A stretch of 46,662 nt of DNA from Tropicimonas sediminicola (lineage in GTDB: Bacteria; Pseudomonadota; Alphaproteobacteria; Rhodobacterales; Rhodobacteraceae), in NCBI RefSeq assembly GCF_900188335.1, contig NZ_FZOY01000015.1:1-46662 (forward strand), read 5' to 3'. Positions within the stretch are counted from its first letter, which is position 1. Every line of letters begins with the position of its first letter. Shown here piece by piece: positions 18,601-26,205 of this stretch. The notes under the pieces were generated by a model that saw nothing but the letters and a program-made list of their open reading frames with translations, was not told the DNA's origin and did not search any database. Made by a program: the position numbers and the translations under genes.

Positions 18601-19606
18601 ATGGACGATCATTCCCTCAAGATGGCCCGGTCGCCGCAAAAAAAACCATGAATGACGGGGGATGAGCCCGATCAAGATGGAGCAAATCAGACTCCTCCTT
18701 GCCTTCTGCCCGGTTCTCCAATCGGAGAAAGAAGCTCAGGCTTGGTCGCCACCGGCTCCAGACGTTCGCCATCTAATTGACGACAAGAAGTGATCTCGCG
18801 ATGCGCTTCGCCTGGGCATCTATCCCAGCTTCTGGGTCGGCTCGCGGAACTCCCATTTGATGAGCCTCAAGGTGACGCTTACTTATTAGGGCAATCTTGC
18901 GGCCATCAGGAAATGGGCCGCTTCGATATTCGACGAGGTGAACCGTTCCTTGGAGAGCGATTTCAACCGGCGCTGACCGATCGCGCTCCATCGTAGCCGA
19001 AACTCCTTCGGTGACTCAGACCGATTGTCTCGGAGGAGAAGCGCCCATTCGGAAGCTAAGTCATCTCGACCGTCGACGAGTGGATCAGGCCCACGTTTGT
19101 AGGAGGCGAAGTGACTGAAGGCGAGGCCGCTACGCAGCTGTGATTGGGCTTGCACCCTTGGTGGTCGTTCAACGTACTCCACGCGCCGTACCAACCTATC
19201 ATCCGAGTCATCATCTGATATGGCCTGCACCAGTCAGATATGGTGGCGTCAGTGCGGCCGGTCTGGAGGAGCTGTCTGCGTCAGAAGTTGGTCGCTGACG
19301 AGGTCAGCTGCATGCGCTCCAGTCGACCATAGTCTTCAGATAATTCACTAATCGCCTTCTAAGCCGGTTCTTAAATGGATCGAGCCCTTTGCGAGGAATA
19401 GTTCCCTCGCGGCGTTGATGATCAATGCGCGGGACAATTCGAGGTAGCCACACGCCGTACGCGGCGTGGAGGGTGCAAGGAGCGAACTGGTCATCGAGCG
19501 AAGTCGTTCTCTCGAAACTCAATCGGGGAGGCCTCCCTTGTCCTCCGACGGATCGCTAAAAGCCTTCTATCTCAGTCGTGAACGCAACACAGCTGAAGAG
19601 CGATAC
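18601..19606. other. About 1 kb between the nos box and the XRE gene, no confident gene
   Basis: Two overlapping leftward open frames (18886-19230, 114 codons; 18773-18991, 72 codons) lie here in different frames. Their residue composition looks protein-like, and together they might be a frameshifted gene, but I recognise no domain and see no good ribosome site. The rest seems non-coding. Confidence 0.35.
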
Positions 19607-20026
19607 ATGACGAACAGCCCTACCGCCGCATTCCTTTCTACCGCCATAGAGAGCTCAGGTTTAACACAGCGAGAGATCGCGGGCCGTGCAGGCCTTCCCA
19701 AGCCGAATGTCCTGTCGATGATGAAGCGGGGAGAGACCAAGGTGCCCATCGAGCGTATCCCCGCACTCGCCGAGGCCTGCGACTGTGACCCGCAGGAATT
19801 TCTTCGGATCGCGATGACGGAATATCACCCGGAAGCCTGGGGCGTTTTGAATGTTGTCTTTGACCCGAAGTTGTCTGACCGGGATCTGGGAATTCTTCGG
19901 ATGCTGAACATGGCAGACCCCCGGGGAGAGATCACATGGAAGAAGCAAGACAGCGAGATCATGATTGCCTTGTTCAGCTACATCCTTGGTTGGATGCGCT
20001 ACGTGGGTGAAGTGCCCAAGGAATAG
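19607..20026 (+). CDS. XRE-family helix-turn-helix protein
   Basis: 139 residues. Residues about 8-60 form a Cro/CI-type helix-turn-helix (SGLTQREIAGRAGLPKPNVL). The remainder, with YHPEAWGVLNVVFD, has no known domain. The ATG at 19607 fits the domain start, while upstream codons in the same frame have no domain. It converges on the intact integrase, with tandem palindromes in the gap, and is probably the regulator of that mobile module (inference). Confidence 0.75.
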   Translation: MTNSPTAAFLSTAIESSGLTQREIAGRAGLPKPNVLSMMKRGETKVPIERIPALAEACDCDPQEFLRIAMTEYHPEAWGVLNVVFDPKLSDRDLGILRMLNMADPRGEITWKKQDSEIMIALFSYILGWMRYVGEVPKE

Positions 20027-20038
20027 GGAAAGGCTACG

Positions 20039-20080
20039 GGTCCACCTAGACAAGAAGTCCTAGGTGGACCTAGGGCCCTA
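20039..20080. repeat. Tandem palindromes between the XRE gene and the integrase
   Basis: Bases 20039-20049 and 20060-20070 are perfect 11-bp inverted repeats (GGTCCACCTAG) around a 10-nt loop, followed at once by the palindrome TAGGGCCCTA (20071-20080). There is no T-run. They may act as a terminator, an operator or part of an attachment site; the position 3' of the integrase gene fits an attachment site. Confidence 0.55.
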
Positions 20081-20216
20081 TGACGGTCGTCCCTGAGCGC
20101 GAAAACGCGTCCCGCGTCGATCCTTGGAGTTTCTTGATTCCCAATACCTTGCCGGAGGCCCTAGATACTGCATAGCCATGACCTGCGAGATTTCGTTGGT
20201 ATGATCGGGGATGACA

Positions 20217-21161
20217 TCACGCCACCATCAGGTCGCTCTCAAGCTTGGCGAACATCGTCAGATCTTCCTCCGGATTTTCGAATAGATGGCCGTACGTATC
20301 CATCGTCATGTTGATCGTCGCGTGACCGAGGAGCGTCTGGATCTTCTTCGGGTTCCAGCCCTGCTCGATGAAGAGCGAGGCCGCTGCGTGTCGTAGCGAA
20401 TGCACGGCAAACTTTGGCTCGCCCTCAGCGTCGACGATCCCGTTCTCGATCAACATGGGCTTGAAGATGCGGTTGTAGAAGTTCGAGTAGCTCTGCACCT
20501 TGCCCACCGAGTTGGGGAACACAAGGTCGATGTCGCTCTTCGGTCCTCCTTCTTTCCACGTCGCCAGCGCGTTCTTCACCAGGGGAGCCATCGGGATGTC
20601 TCGAACGCCGGCACGGCTCTTCGGCGCACCCAGCTTTCCATGATCGTCTGCCCGCTGACGAACCAGGATCAAGCCGCGACCGAAGTCGACATTCTTCCAG
20701 GTCAATCCACGCAACTCCGAGATGCGCATGCCGGTAAAGAGGGCGGTGATGAGAAGCGCGCGGTGGCTCTCGGGTGCCTTGTCGATGATGGTCAGGATCT
20801 CCTCCTTGGTCGGGATGATGCGCTCTTCCCGTCCGCGGCTCGAGCGTTTCATTTTCACTTCGAGCCCCACGTTTGCCTGCATCCACTCTCGCTCCACAGC
20901 CTCCGAAAGGATCGAGCGCAGGCTGACCATGATCTTGCGCGTGAGCGCTTTCGAGACCCCGTCGTCGAGGAGTTCGTCCATGAAGTCCCGGACGTCAGAG
21001 CGCGCGAGTTCGGTGAGCAGAAGATCACCGATCCTCGGTTCGATGTGGATGTTTACGTGGCTGCGGTAGGCCTTCAGGGTGGAGGCTTCGAGCCCGTTGC
21101 GAACGGCGGTCTTCAACCAGGCCTCGCAGGCGTCTCGAACGGTCTTGTCGGTGTTTTTCAT
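20217..21161 (-). CDS. Tyrosine site-specific integrase, apparently intact
   Basis: 314 residues. A SAM-like core-binding domain occupies about 5-95 and the catalytic domain about 110-310. All catalytic residues are seen: Arg146 (TGMRISELRG), Lys181, His254 and Arg257 (HSLRHAAAS), His280 (LLGHATINMT) and Tyr290 (MDTYGHL). Enzymes of this family integrate and excise phages and islands. It diverges from a resolvase-like gene and converges on an XRE regulator. It is the only intact integrase seen in the tRNA-Phe-bounded segment, yet it is far from either end, so it may belong to a smaller element nested in it. Confidence 0.9.
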   Translation of the reverse strand: MKNTDKTVRDACEAWLKTAVRNGLEASTLKAYRSHVNIHIEPRIGDLLLTELARSDVRDFMDELLDDGVSKALTRKIMVSLRSILSEAVEREWMQANVGLEVKMKRSSRGREERIIPTKEEILTIIDKAPESHRALLITALFTGMRISELRGLTWKNVDFGRGLILVRQRADDHGKLGAPKSRAGVRDIPMAPLVKNALATWKEGGPKSDIDLVFPNSVGKVQSYSNFYNRIFKPMLIENGIVDAEGEPKFAVHSLRHAAASLFIEQGWNPKKIQTLLGHATINMTMDTYGHLFENPEEDLTMFAKLESDLMVA

Positions 21162-21193
21162 TTCGGGACCCGTTGCTGTTCACTGTTGAGCAC

Positions 21194-21199
21194 ATTATA
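21194..21199 (-). promoter_or_regulatory. Candidate -10 box for the integrase gene
   Basis: A perfect TATAAT on the leftward strand about 33 nt upstream of the integrase ATG. No good -35 hexamer stands at the right distance, which would fit a regulated promoter. Confidence 0.4.
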
Positions 21200-21311
21200 G
21201 CAGGCGTGGGTCGCAGCGTCGGGCTAAAACCCTGAGGAGTATGGAAATTTCCGGAGTCCGCGCGTGATCGTCTGTCCGGTCCTGCCCGCGCCCTTCCGCC
21301 AGAAGAGATCT

Positions 21312-21329
21312 GTTTATGTTGTATCAACA
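21312..21329. promoter_or_regulatory. Palindromic site shared with the left island end (copy 2)
   Basis: GTTTATGTTG-N3-CAACA, matching 6808-6825 at all 15 fixed positions. It lies in the divergent intergenic region, about 14 bp before the resolvase-like start. It could be an operator or an integrase binding site. Confidence 0.4.
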
Positions 21330-21343
21330 CAAAGAGGCGAACT

Positions 21344-22081
21344 GTGACTGACGTGCCGTCACGGGTGATAACGGGTCACATTGTCCTGAGCTATGGGCCC
21401 CGGCCGATCGGGAACATCGGACGACATCGGCCGGCGCGCGTCCAGGTCGAGGTCTTTCGGCGCGTTGCCGAGGTGTCGGGCGATGTAGGTCTTCGTCTTG
21501 GGTTCGATTATGCGCGCGCGATCGACAGCCTGGAGGCGCTGCCGCGTCTGAAGGAGCGCCTTGAGGAACTCAGAGCCGTGGGGCATGGGGCGATCTTTGT
21601 CGACGACTTGAGCAGGATCTTCCGTTTGTGTCCGAACGCGCGCCGGCCCGGGCTCCTGGATGAGCTGGAGCCTTATCGGCCCCATCTCTTTTGCGTGCGA
21701 CAGGGAGGTCTGTTGAAAGACCTCTCACCCGATCTGATGAAAGTAATCCTCGTAAGTCCCGGCGGGCCCTGGAGGCTCAAACGAACGAGTCGTCTCCTAG
21801 CCGAAGAGAGAAGAGAGCAGACCCGGAAGGCGGTTGCAGCGTCCCGCAAGGCACGATCTGCCATGGCCGATGGCAAGGCCAAGGAGTTGGCGCAGATCGC
21901 GGACAAGCTTGCGGCCGACGGGGAGGGCAGGGCGACGTTCGCAGCCATTGCCAAGGAGGCGAACCGGTGTGGAATGACCACGACTCGCGGCAATCCTTGG
22001 ACAAGCGCGAGTGTGGCGAGAGCGATCAGACGGATCCCCTCTCGCGCCAACGCGAGCTATGCAAAGATCGAGCCCGAGTGA
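21344..22081 (+). CDS. Resolvase-like protein without a visible catalytic Ser
   Basis: 245 residues. The middle part LRAVGHGAIFVDDLSRIFR resembles the end of a serine-recombinase catalytic domain, and the C-terminal half (KAVAASRKARSAM to TTTRGNPWTSASVARAIRRI) resembles the DNA-binding recombinase domain. The N-terminal Y-x-R-x-S active-site segment of true resolvases is not found. I infer a DNA-binding relative of serine recombinases, perhaps a directionality or accessory factor for the neighbouring integrase. The assignment rests on pattern only. Confidence 0.5.
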   Translation: MTDVPSRVITGHIVLSYGPRPIGNIGRHRPARVQVEVFRRVAEVSGDVGLRLGFDYARAIDSLEALPRLKERLEELRAVGHGAIFVDDLSRIFRLCPNARRPGLLDELEPYRPHLFCVRQGGLLKDLSPDLMKVILVSPGGPWRLKRTSRLLAEERREQTRKAVAASRKARSAMADGKAKELAQIADKLAADGEGRATFAAIAKEANRCGMTTTRGNPWTSASVARAIRRIPSRANASYAKIEPE

Positions 22082-22198
22082 TTGCCCGGACCGCGCACGA
22101 GGGCTCGTGGGGTGCGCGTAGGGCGACGAGAGTGACTGGTCGCAGCTCCGGAGTGCTCAGTCGCGCGACTTGCGCACCAGGCGCGCTCCCACAGGTCC

Positions 22199-22576
22199 TC
22201 AGGCCCGTCTTCGCGACGATTTTACGCCGATCGAAGGAGGCGCTGGGAGGGCCACTCGGGTCTTTACTTCGCTAGAGGCGTTCGCGTTGCGCCATGCATT
22301 GCGTAAGAGCCTAGCGAACCCCTGCTCCATCGGCTGCCGCTCGGACCGGACTGAAAACAGGATCTGGATCAGGTTCGCCCGGATCAGCCGCTCCAGCGCA
22401 ATCGAGGGGCGACCAAAATCGGCGTATAGCGCCTCGAACTCGGCGTCGAGACCGGCAAGCGCCTCGTTGACCACCTGCCGGATCTTGCGCAGCGGGTGCC
22501 GCGCCGGAATACGCGCCTCCAGATCGACATAGCCGAACAGCGACCCACTGGTCTCGTCCGTCCCGCGCATCCTCAC
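22199..22576 (-). pseudogene. Transposase N-terminal fragment (IS5/IS1182-like)
   Basis: The first ~90 residues match the start of IS transposases: SLFGYVDLEARIPARHPLRK, then EFEALYADFGRPSIALERLI and LIQILFSVRSERQPMEQ. After MEQ the expected continuation (LDYNLLFRW-like) is gone and the frame runs on in unrelated sequence. The DDE catalytic region is absent. It is an IS remnant between the resolvase-like and Rep-like genes. Confidence 0.7.
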
Positions 22577-22878
22577 ACCCCGCCGTATCCGTGCGAAGGG
22601 TGAATCATGTTCCGCAGACCGGGTCGCGGGGCGACTTCTTCAGCAGCCTGTTTGGACTGCGCGCCTGCCTCGGCATTGCATACTTGGTTGGATCTCGCGG
22701 GATGGGAAGGCGCCTTCAGCGGGCCATCGCGCACAACGCCGTCACCGATCCGCCCCTCAACCTCAAGCCTGTCGCCTGCCTCCGGATATCCGTGCTTGAA
22801 CCGGGGCAGTTCACGCCCATGTGCATCAACAAAGCCGCTATCCCGAGCGCAAAATCCCCCGGAGAAAACTCACTGCCC

Positions 22879-24114
22879 ATGGCATTCGACCTCACAGCCT
22901 CGATCAAGGAAACCGCCCGCAAGAACCGCCCCAATGGAAAGGGCAAGCACACCGTCTTGCGCGACAGCGGAGTCACGCTCAACTACTACACGCTGCCGTA
23001 CACCGGGAAGCGCTCGATCAACAAGGGGCGGCTCGAGTTGTGGCCCGACATCCACCTTGAAGACTACACTTTCAGCGCCGTGGTCGACTGGGTCAGAATT
23101 AGCTTTGACACAACCGGCTTCCATCAGGCCGTCAACATCAAACGGTGGGCGTCGACAATCGTGGATCGGGGGCAGACGCTCTATGTCTACGGTCCAAATG
23201 GCGAGAGGGGCTTCAAGGGCCATGAGTTCACTCTGACCCTACAGGACCCCACGCCGGATAGCCTGGACCGGCTTTGTCGCGCGATCGAGGGCAAGTACGA
23301 GATCGACACAGCAGAACGGCAAGCAATCCGGATAGACGGGATCGAAGTGTCGCTCGACATCTACCCGAACAACGAGACAGATGAAGACCGGCGCAAGATG
23401 ACCGAGGCGCTTCGTCGCCATGTCGTCGTCCCGGAGATGTTCTGGGAAGATCGGCTTGCACACCCCAGAAGCACTTATGGGATTGGCTTCGAACGCAACA
23501 GACGAAACCCGACAGTCGAGGATCCCAAGCTGCAGCATAAGGTATTGAGCCGGGCGGCTACCCATCCGGCTCAGACACCGGCGCATTTCCGGGACCTTGA
23601 CCCCGACGCCTATCGGCAGGCTCCGGTCGACGGCACGTTCTATTTCGGAAAGAGGAAGGGCGTAGCCATGGTCCGGATCCAGGACAAGGTCACTAATCAG
23701 CGCACGGGAACATGGGCAAGGAAGCTGAAGCAACATGAGAAACGCTCCCGGATCGAGGTCACTCTCGACCGCTTTGCTCTGAGAGGGCTCAAAGTCGAGT
23801 TCGAAGCCGATATCCGGGACCTGGGCTTTGATCACCTCGTGGCGGGCGTCTTTGCGACAAGCATGCTGACACTCGCCCCGGATGGAGAGGGAGCGGATTC
23901 AGACGAGTTGCGCGTGTTTGAGAAAGCTGGCGTGCTGGGGCTCGATCGCTATCAGAGGGCGAAGCGTATCCAGCGAAAGATCGAGGCGCGTGCCGGGAGC
24001 AGGAGCGAGAAACCGTCGCCTCTCCATATCACGGGACATAGAATTTCATGGGCGGCATTCCGACGGCGCAGCCGGAAGGCCCTCAAGAGGCTCGAGAAGC
24101 AGTGGGGCGGATAG
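22879..24114 (+). CDS. Rep_trans-like replication initiator of a mobile module (tentative)
   Basis: About 411 residues from the ATG at 22879; the frame is open upstream to 22591, but the extra residues look non-native. Recognisable features are AVVDWVRISFDTTGF near the N-terminus, and GTFYFGKRKGVAMVRIQDK followed by RSRIEVTLDR. This matches the layout of replication initiation factors (a glycine-x-RK/S strand, a Y/QDK strand and an RxE strand) used by rolling-circle plasmids and some integrative elements. The usual catalytic Tyr is not pinned down, so a nickase role is inference. It ends 55 bp before a perfect hairpin. Confidence 0.5.
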   Translation: MAFDLTASIKETARKNRPNGKGKHTVLRDSGVTLNYYTLPYTGKRSINKGRLELWPDIHLEDYTFSAVVDWVRISFDTTGFHQAVNIKRWASTIVDRGQTLYVYGPNGERGFKGHEFTLTLQDPTPDSLDRLCRAIEGKYEIDTAERQAIRIDGIEVSLDIYPNNETDEDRRKMTEALRRHVVVPEMFWEDRLAHPRSTYGIGFERNRRNPTVEDPKLQHKVLSRAATHPAQTPAHFRDLDPDAYRQAPVDGTFYFGKRKGVAMVRIQDKVTNQRTGTWARKLKQHEKRSRIEVTLDRFALRGLKVEFEADIRDLGFDHLVAGVFATSMLTLAPDGEGADSDELRVFEKAGVLGLDRYQRAKRIQRKIEARAGSRSEKPSPLHITGHRISWAAFRRRSRKALKRLEKQWGG

Positions 24115-24508
24115 AGGTCGGGTGGGGGAGAAGACACGGCGCGCGGATATTCCCCTGAAGCTCTCAAAGACAGAGAGTGAAAACTCTCTGTCTCATACAG
24201 TGATAAGGCACACTTTTGCCGCTCGCGATATCGCTCGCCGCCCTCCCTTGCGAACAAAGGGGCAGCGCTGTCGAGAACTATCGGTTTGATTTCGACCCAA
24301 CAAGAATCTGGGGGTAAAAAAGTCAGCACTGACTTCGTCTAGCGTTGGCCCGACTTTTCCAGCGCGAACGGCAACCCGGAGACGGATCCAAGCAGTGTCC
24401 CAAGGGCTGGTGTATTTCCCGCCGGTAGCGCGGGCCGCTTGGCGGCCACGGTTGTTCTTTGGCTAAGGTTCGGATTGCCAAACTGACACATCACCGAGGA
24501 GATCAGCC
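24115..24508. other. Gene-free interval with hairpins after the Rep-like gene
   Basis: No gene is seen. The interval holds a perfect 10-bp hairpin with GAAA loop (24169-24192), a GCGATATCGC palindrome near 24222 and a 7-bp inverted repeat AAGTCAG-CA-CTGACTT (24320-24335). Its right part may include the left end of the IS256-type remnant. A replication or transfer origin is possible. Confidence 0.45.
24169..24192. repeat. Perfect hairpin, 10-bp stem with GAAA loop
   Basis: GACAGAGAGT and ACTCTCTGTC flank GAAA. No T-run follows, so it is not a standard terminator. Its position just after a Rep-like gene suggests an origin element or an RNA hairpin. Confidence 0.6.
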
Positions 24509-24736
24509 ATGACCAAGGACAGCCTATAAGAGACCGCAGCCTTGCGCGCGCTTTTGTCGGTGACCTCCGACACCCACCTGCTGGCGGAGATGCTCGGGTT
24601 CGTCGCCGATCGTCTCATGGTGCTGGATGTCGACCTACTCTGCGGCGCTTGGGCACACGAATGCAGCGCCGACCGGGTGAACCGGCGCAACGGATATCGG
24701 TCTCGAGCCTGGGAGACGCGCGCCGGGACGGTCGAC
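24509..24736 (+). pseudogene. IS256-family transposase N-terminal remnant
   Basis: From ATG 24509 the frame reads MTKDSL, a TAA at codon 7, then an N-terminal IS256 pattern: ADRLMVLDVDLLCGAWAHE and RVNRRNGYRSRAWETRAGTV. Family members continue with xLxIPKLRxGSYFP, which is missing. The DDE domain is lost. The CRISPR array begins about 130 bp to the right, so this IS probably truncated or flanked the old end of the array. Confidence 0.65.
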
Positions 24737-24867
24737 AGTCCGGCCGCAAGCGCATTCAGCAACCCGCGCGTCGTCTGGAGCGTCTCGCCATCCCAGTTGG
24801 ATACCTCGTACGTTCCGGCATCTTCCCGCGTGAGCCATCCTGACCTTGCGCCGCTCGCCCGCTGCCT

Positions 24868-25627
24868 GCTTTGATCCACGCCCCCGAGAAGGGGGCGACT
24901 CCAAGACGCGGAAGACGACGCCCGCGTGATGGATGTTTCGATCCACGCCCCCGTGAAGGGGGGCGACTGTTGCCGACGAAATCGAGGGCAACGTTCATCT
25001 GGTTTCGATCCACGCCCCCGTGAAGGGGGCGACCAGGACCGGAAAAACGACCAACTCCTTGAGCGTGTTTCGATCCACGCCCCCGTGAAGGGGCGACATG
25101 CCGTAGGTGTCCTCGTCGATGGTGATCGCCGTGTTTCGATCCACGCCCACGTGAAGGGGGCGACGCGGAAGATGCGGCCGAAGGCGCTGGTCACGCTGTT
25201 TCGATCCACGCCCCCGTGAAGGGGGCGACACGTGGCCGACCGGCTGGAGCGGCAGGCGGCGCAGTTTCGATCCACGCCCCCGTGAAGGGGGCGACAATTG
25301 ACCCACGCCATCCAGCCCGGCTCTGGGTCGTTTCGATCCACGCCCCCGTGAAGGGGGCTATGAGACCTTCTGGTCCTCGTCGCCTTTCCACAGCGTGTTT
25401 CGATCCACGCCACCGTGAAGGGGGCGATCGGCGCGGGCAACGTCTCCATGTCCATCCACGAAGTTTCGATCCACGCCCCCGTGAAGGGGGCGATATCGAG
25501 CTGCTAGGCCGCAAGCCGGAGCTGCGGGTGTTTCGATCCACGCCCCCGTGAAGGGGGCGATTTTCGTTCGCCAGAAGGCCGTCGCGGGTAGCGTAGTTTC
25601 GATCCACGCCCCCGTGAAGGGGGCGAT
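24868..25627 (-). CRISPR. Type I-C CRISPR array, 12 repeats and 11 spacers
   Basis: The 32-bp repeat reads GTTTCGATCCACGCCC... on the + strand, ending CCCCCGTGAAGGGGGCGAC, and contains the I-C inverted repeat. Repeat starts: 24868, 24935, 25002, 25067, 25133, 25198, 25264, 25330, 25397, 25463, 25530, 25596; spacers are 33-35 bp. The first repeat (24868) has three mismatches and marks the leader-distal end; the cas2 side is leader-proximal, so the array is read leftwards. Repeat 2 is 33 bp (six G) and repeat 4 is 31 bp (four G). Repeats 9-12 end in GAT rather than GAC, and repeat 8 ends in CTAT. Confidence 0.97.
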
Positions 25628-25911
25628 CGCCTATCTGTATACCATTGTCAAAGAACGAGAAGCTCAAACCGTGTCGCGAACCGCATTGCAGCAAGGCGAA
25701 TCCAGGCAGTCCATCAGACCTGGCGAATTCAATCGTTGTTTGACTTCAGTGTCACAACCGATATGCGAGCCCCTCGGCCGTGTTCGGCACGCTTGCGGTT
25801 CGCAGCAAGACCAGTCGCTTCGGAATCGCATTGAGACGGGAAACGATACCGCTCGCCCGTGGCTTGAACGCATTGCCCGGCGCACCTTGCTCAACAGAAA
25901 GCCGGAACACT
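25628..25911 (-). promoter_or_regulatory. CRISPR leader region
   Basis: About 280 bp between the leader-proximal repeat and cas2, without a convincing gene. By orientation it should hold the array promoter and the sequence recognised by Cas1-Cas2 during spacer insertion. Confidence 0.6.
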
Positions 25912-26205
25912 TCAGATGACAAGGACGCCTCCCAGATCCGTCGCCGGCTTGGCACCGAAGTGTTCAATCCGACGTTTCCAGTTCGAGCCAAGGTAGTAGT
26001 ATCGCAGACTGTCGAACTCCGGGCGGATAACCCGTTCCAGCCGCGCCTTCAGCATCGTCCATTGTGCGGGCTCGACCTCTACCTCGAACACCGAAAACTG
26101 CACCCGCTGGCCATAGTCCGTGCAGGCCCGGGCAACCTGCCGTAGCCGCTTCTTCCCGCCCTCCTCCAGCGTGTTCACGTCGTAGGTTACCAACACCAGC
26201 ATCAT
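25912..26205 (-). CDS. cas2: Cas2, type I-C
   Basis: 97 residues. The ferredoxin-like fold begins MMLVLVTYDVNT with the conserved Asp, followed by RRLRQVAR-like helix and GQRVQFSVFEVEVEP. With Cas1 it forms the spacer-integration complex. It follows cas1 with no gap and is the last cas gene before the leader. Confidence 0.95.
   Translation of the reverse strand: MMLVLVTYDVNTLEEGGKKRLRQVARACTDYGQRVQFSVFEVEVEPAQWTMLKARLERVIRPEFDSLRYYYLGSNWKRRIEHFGAKPATDLGGVLVI

Noticed and set aside
18773-19230. A frameshifted gene between nosR and the XRE gene
   Set aside because: Two frames look protein-like, but no family, ribosome site or clear frameshift point could be supported; noted as an interval only.
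22591-22878. An extra 96-residue N-terminus on the Rep-like protein
   Set aside because: Its composition does not resemble the rest of the protein and no better ribosome site supports the upstream start.
24780-24867. A further decayed repeat before the first CRISPR repeat (CCCGCGTGAGC near 24826)
   Set aside because: Similarity is short and the spacing would leave a spacer of only about 26 bp.
24463-25694. Long open frames with repeated PPSRGRGSK- or HGGVDRN-type peptides
   Set aside because: They are translations of CRISPR repeats and spacers; the period equals the repeat-plus-spacer unit.
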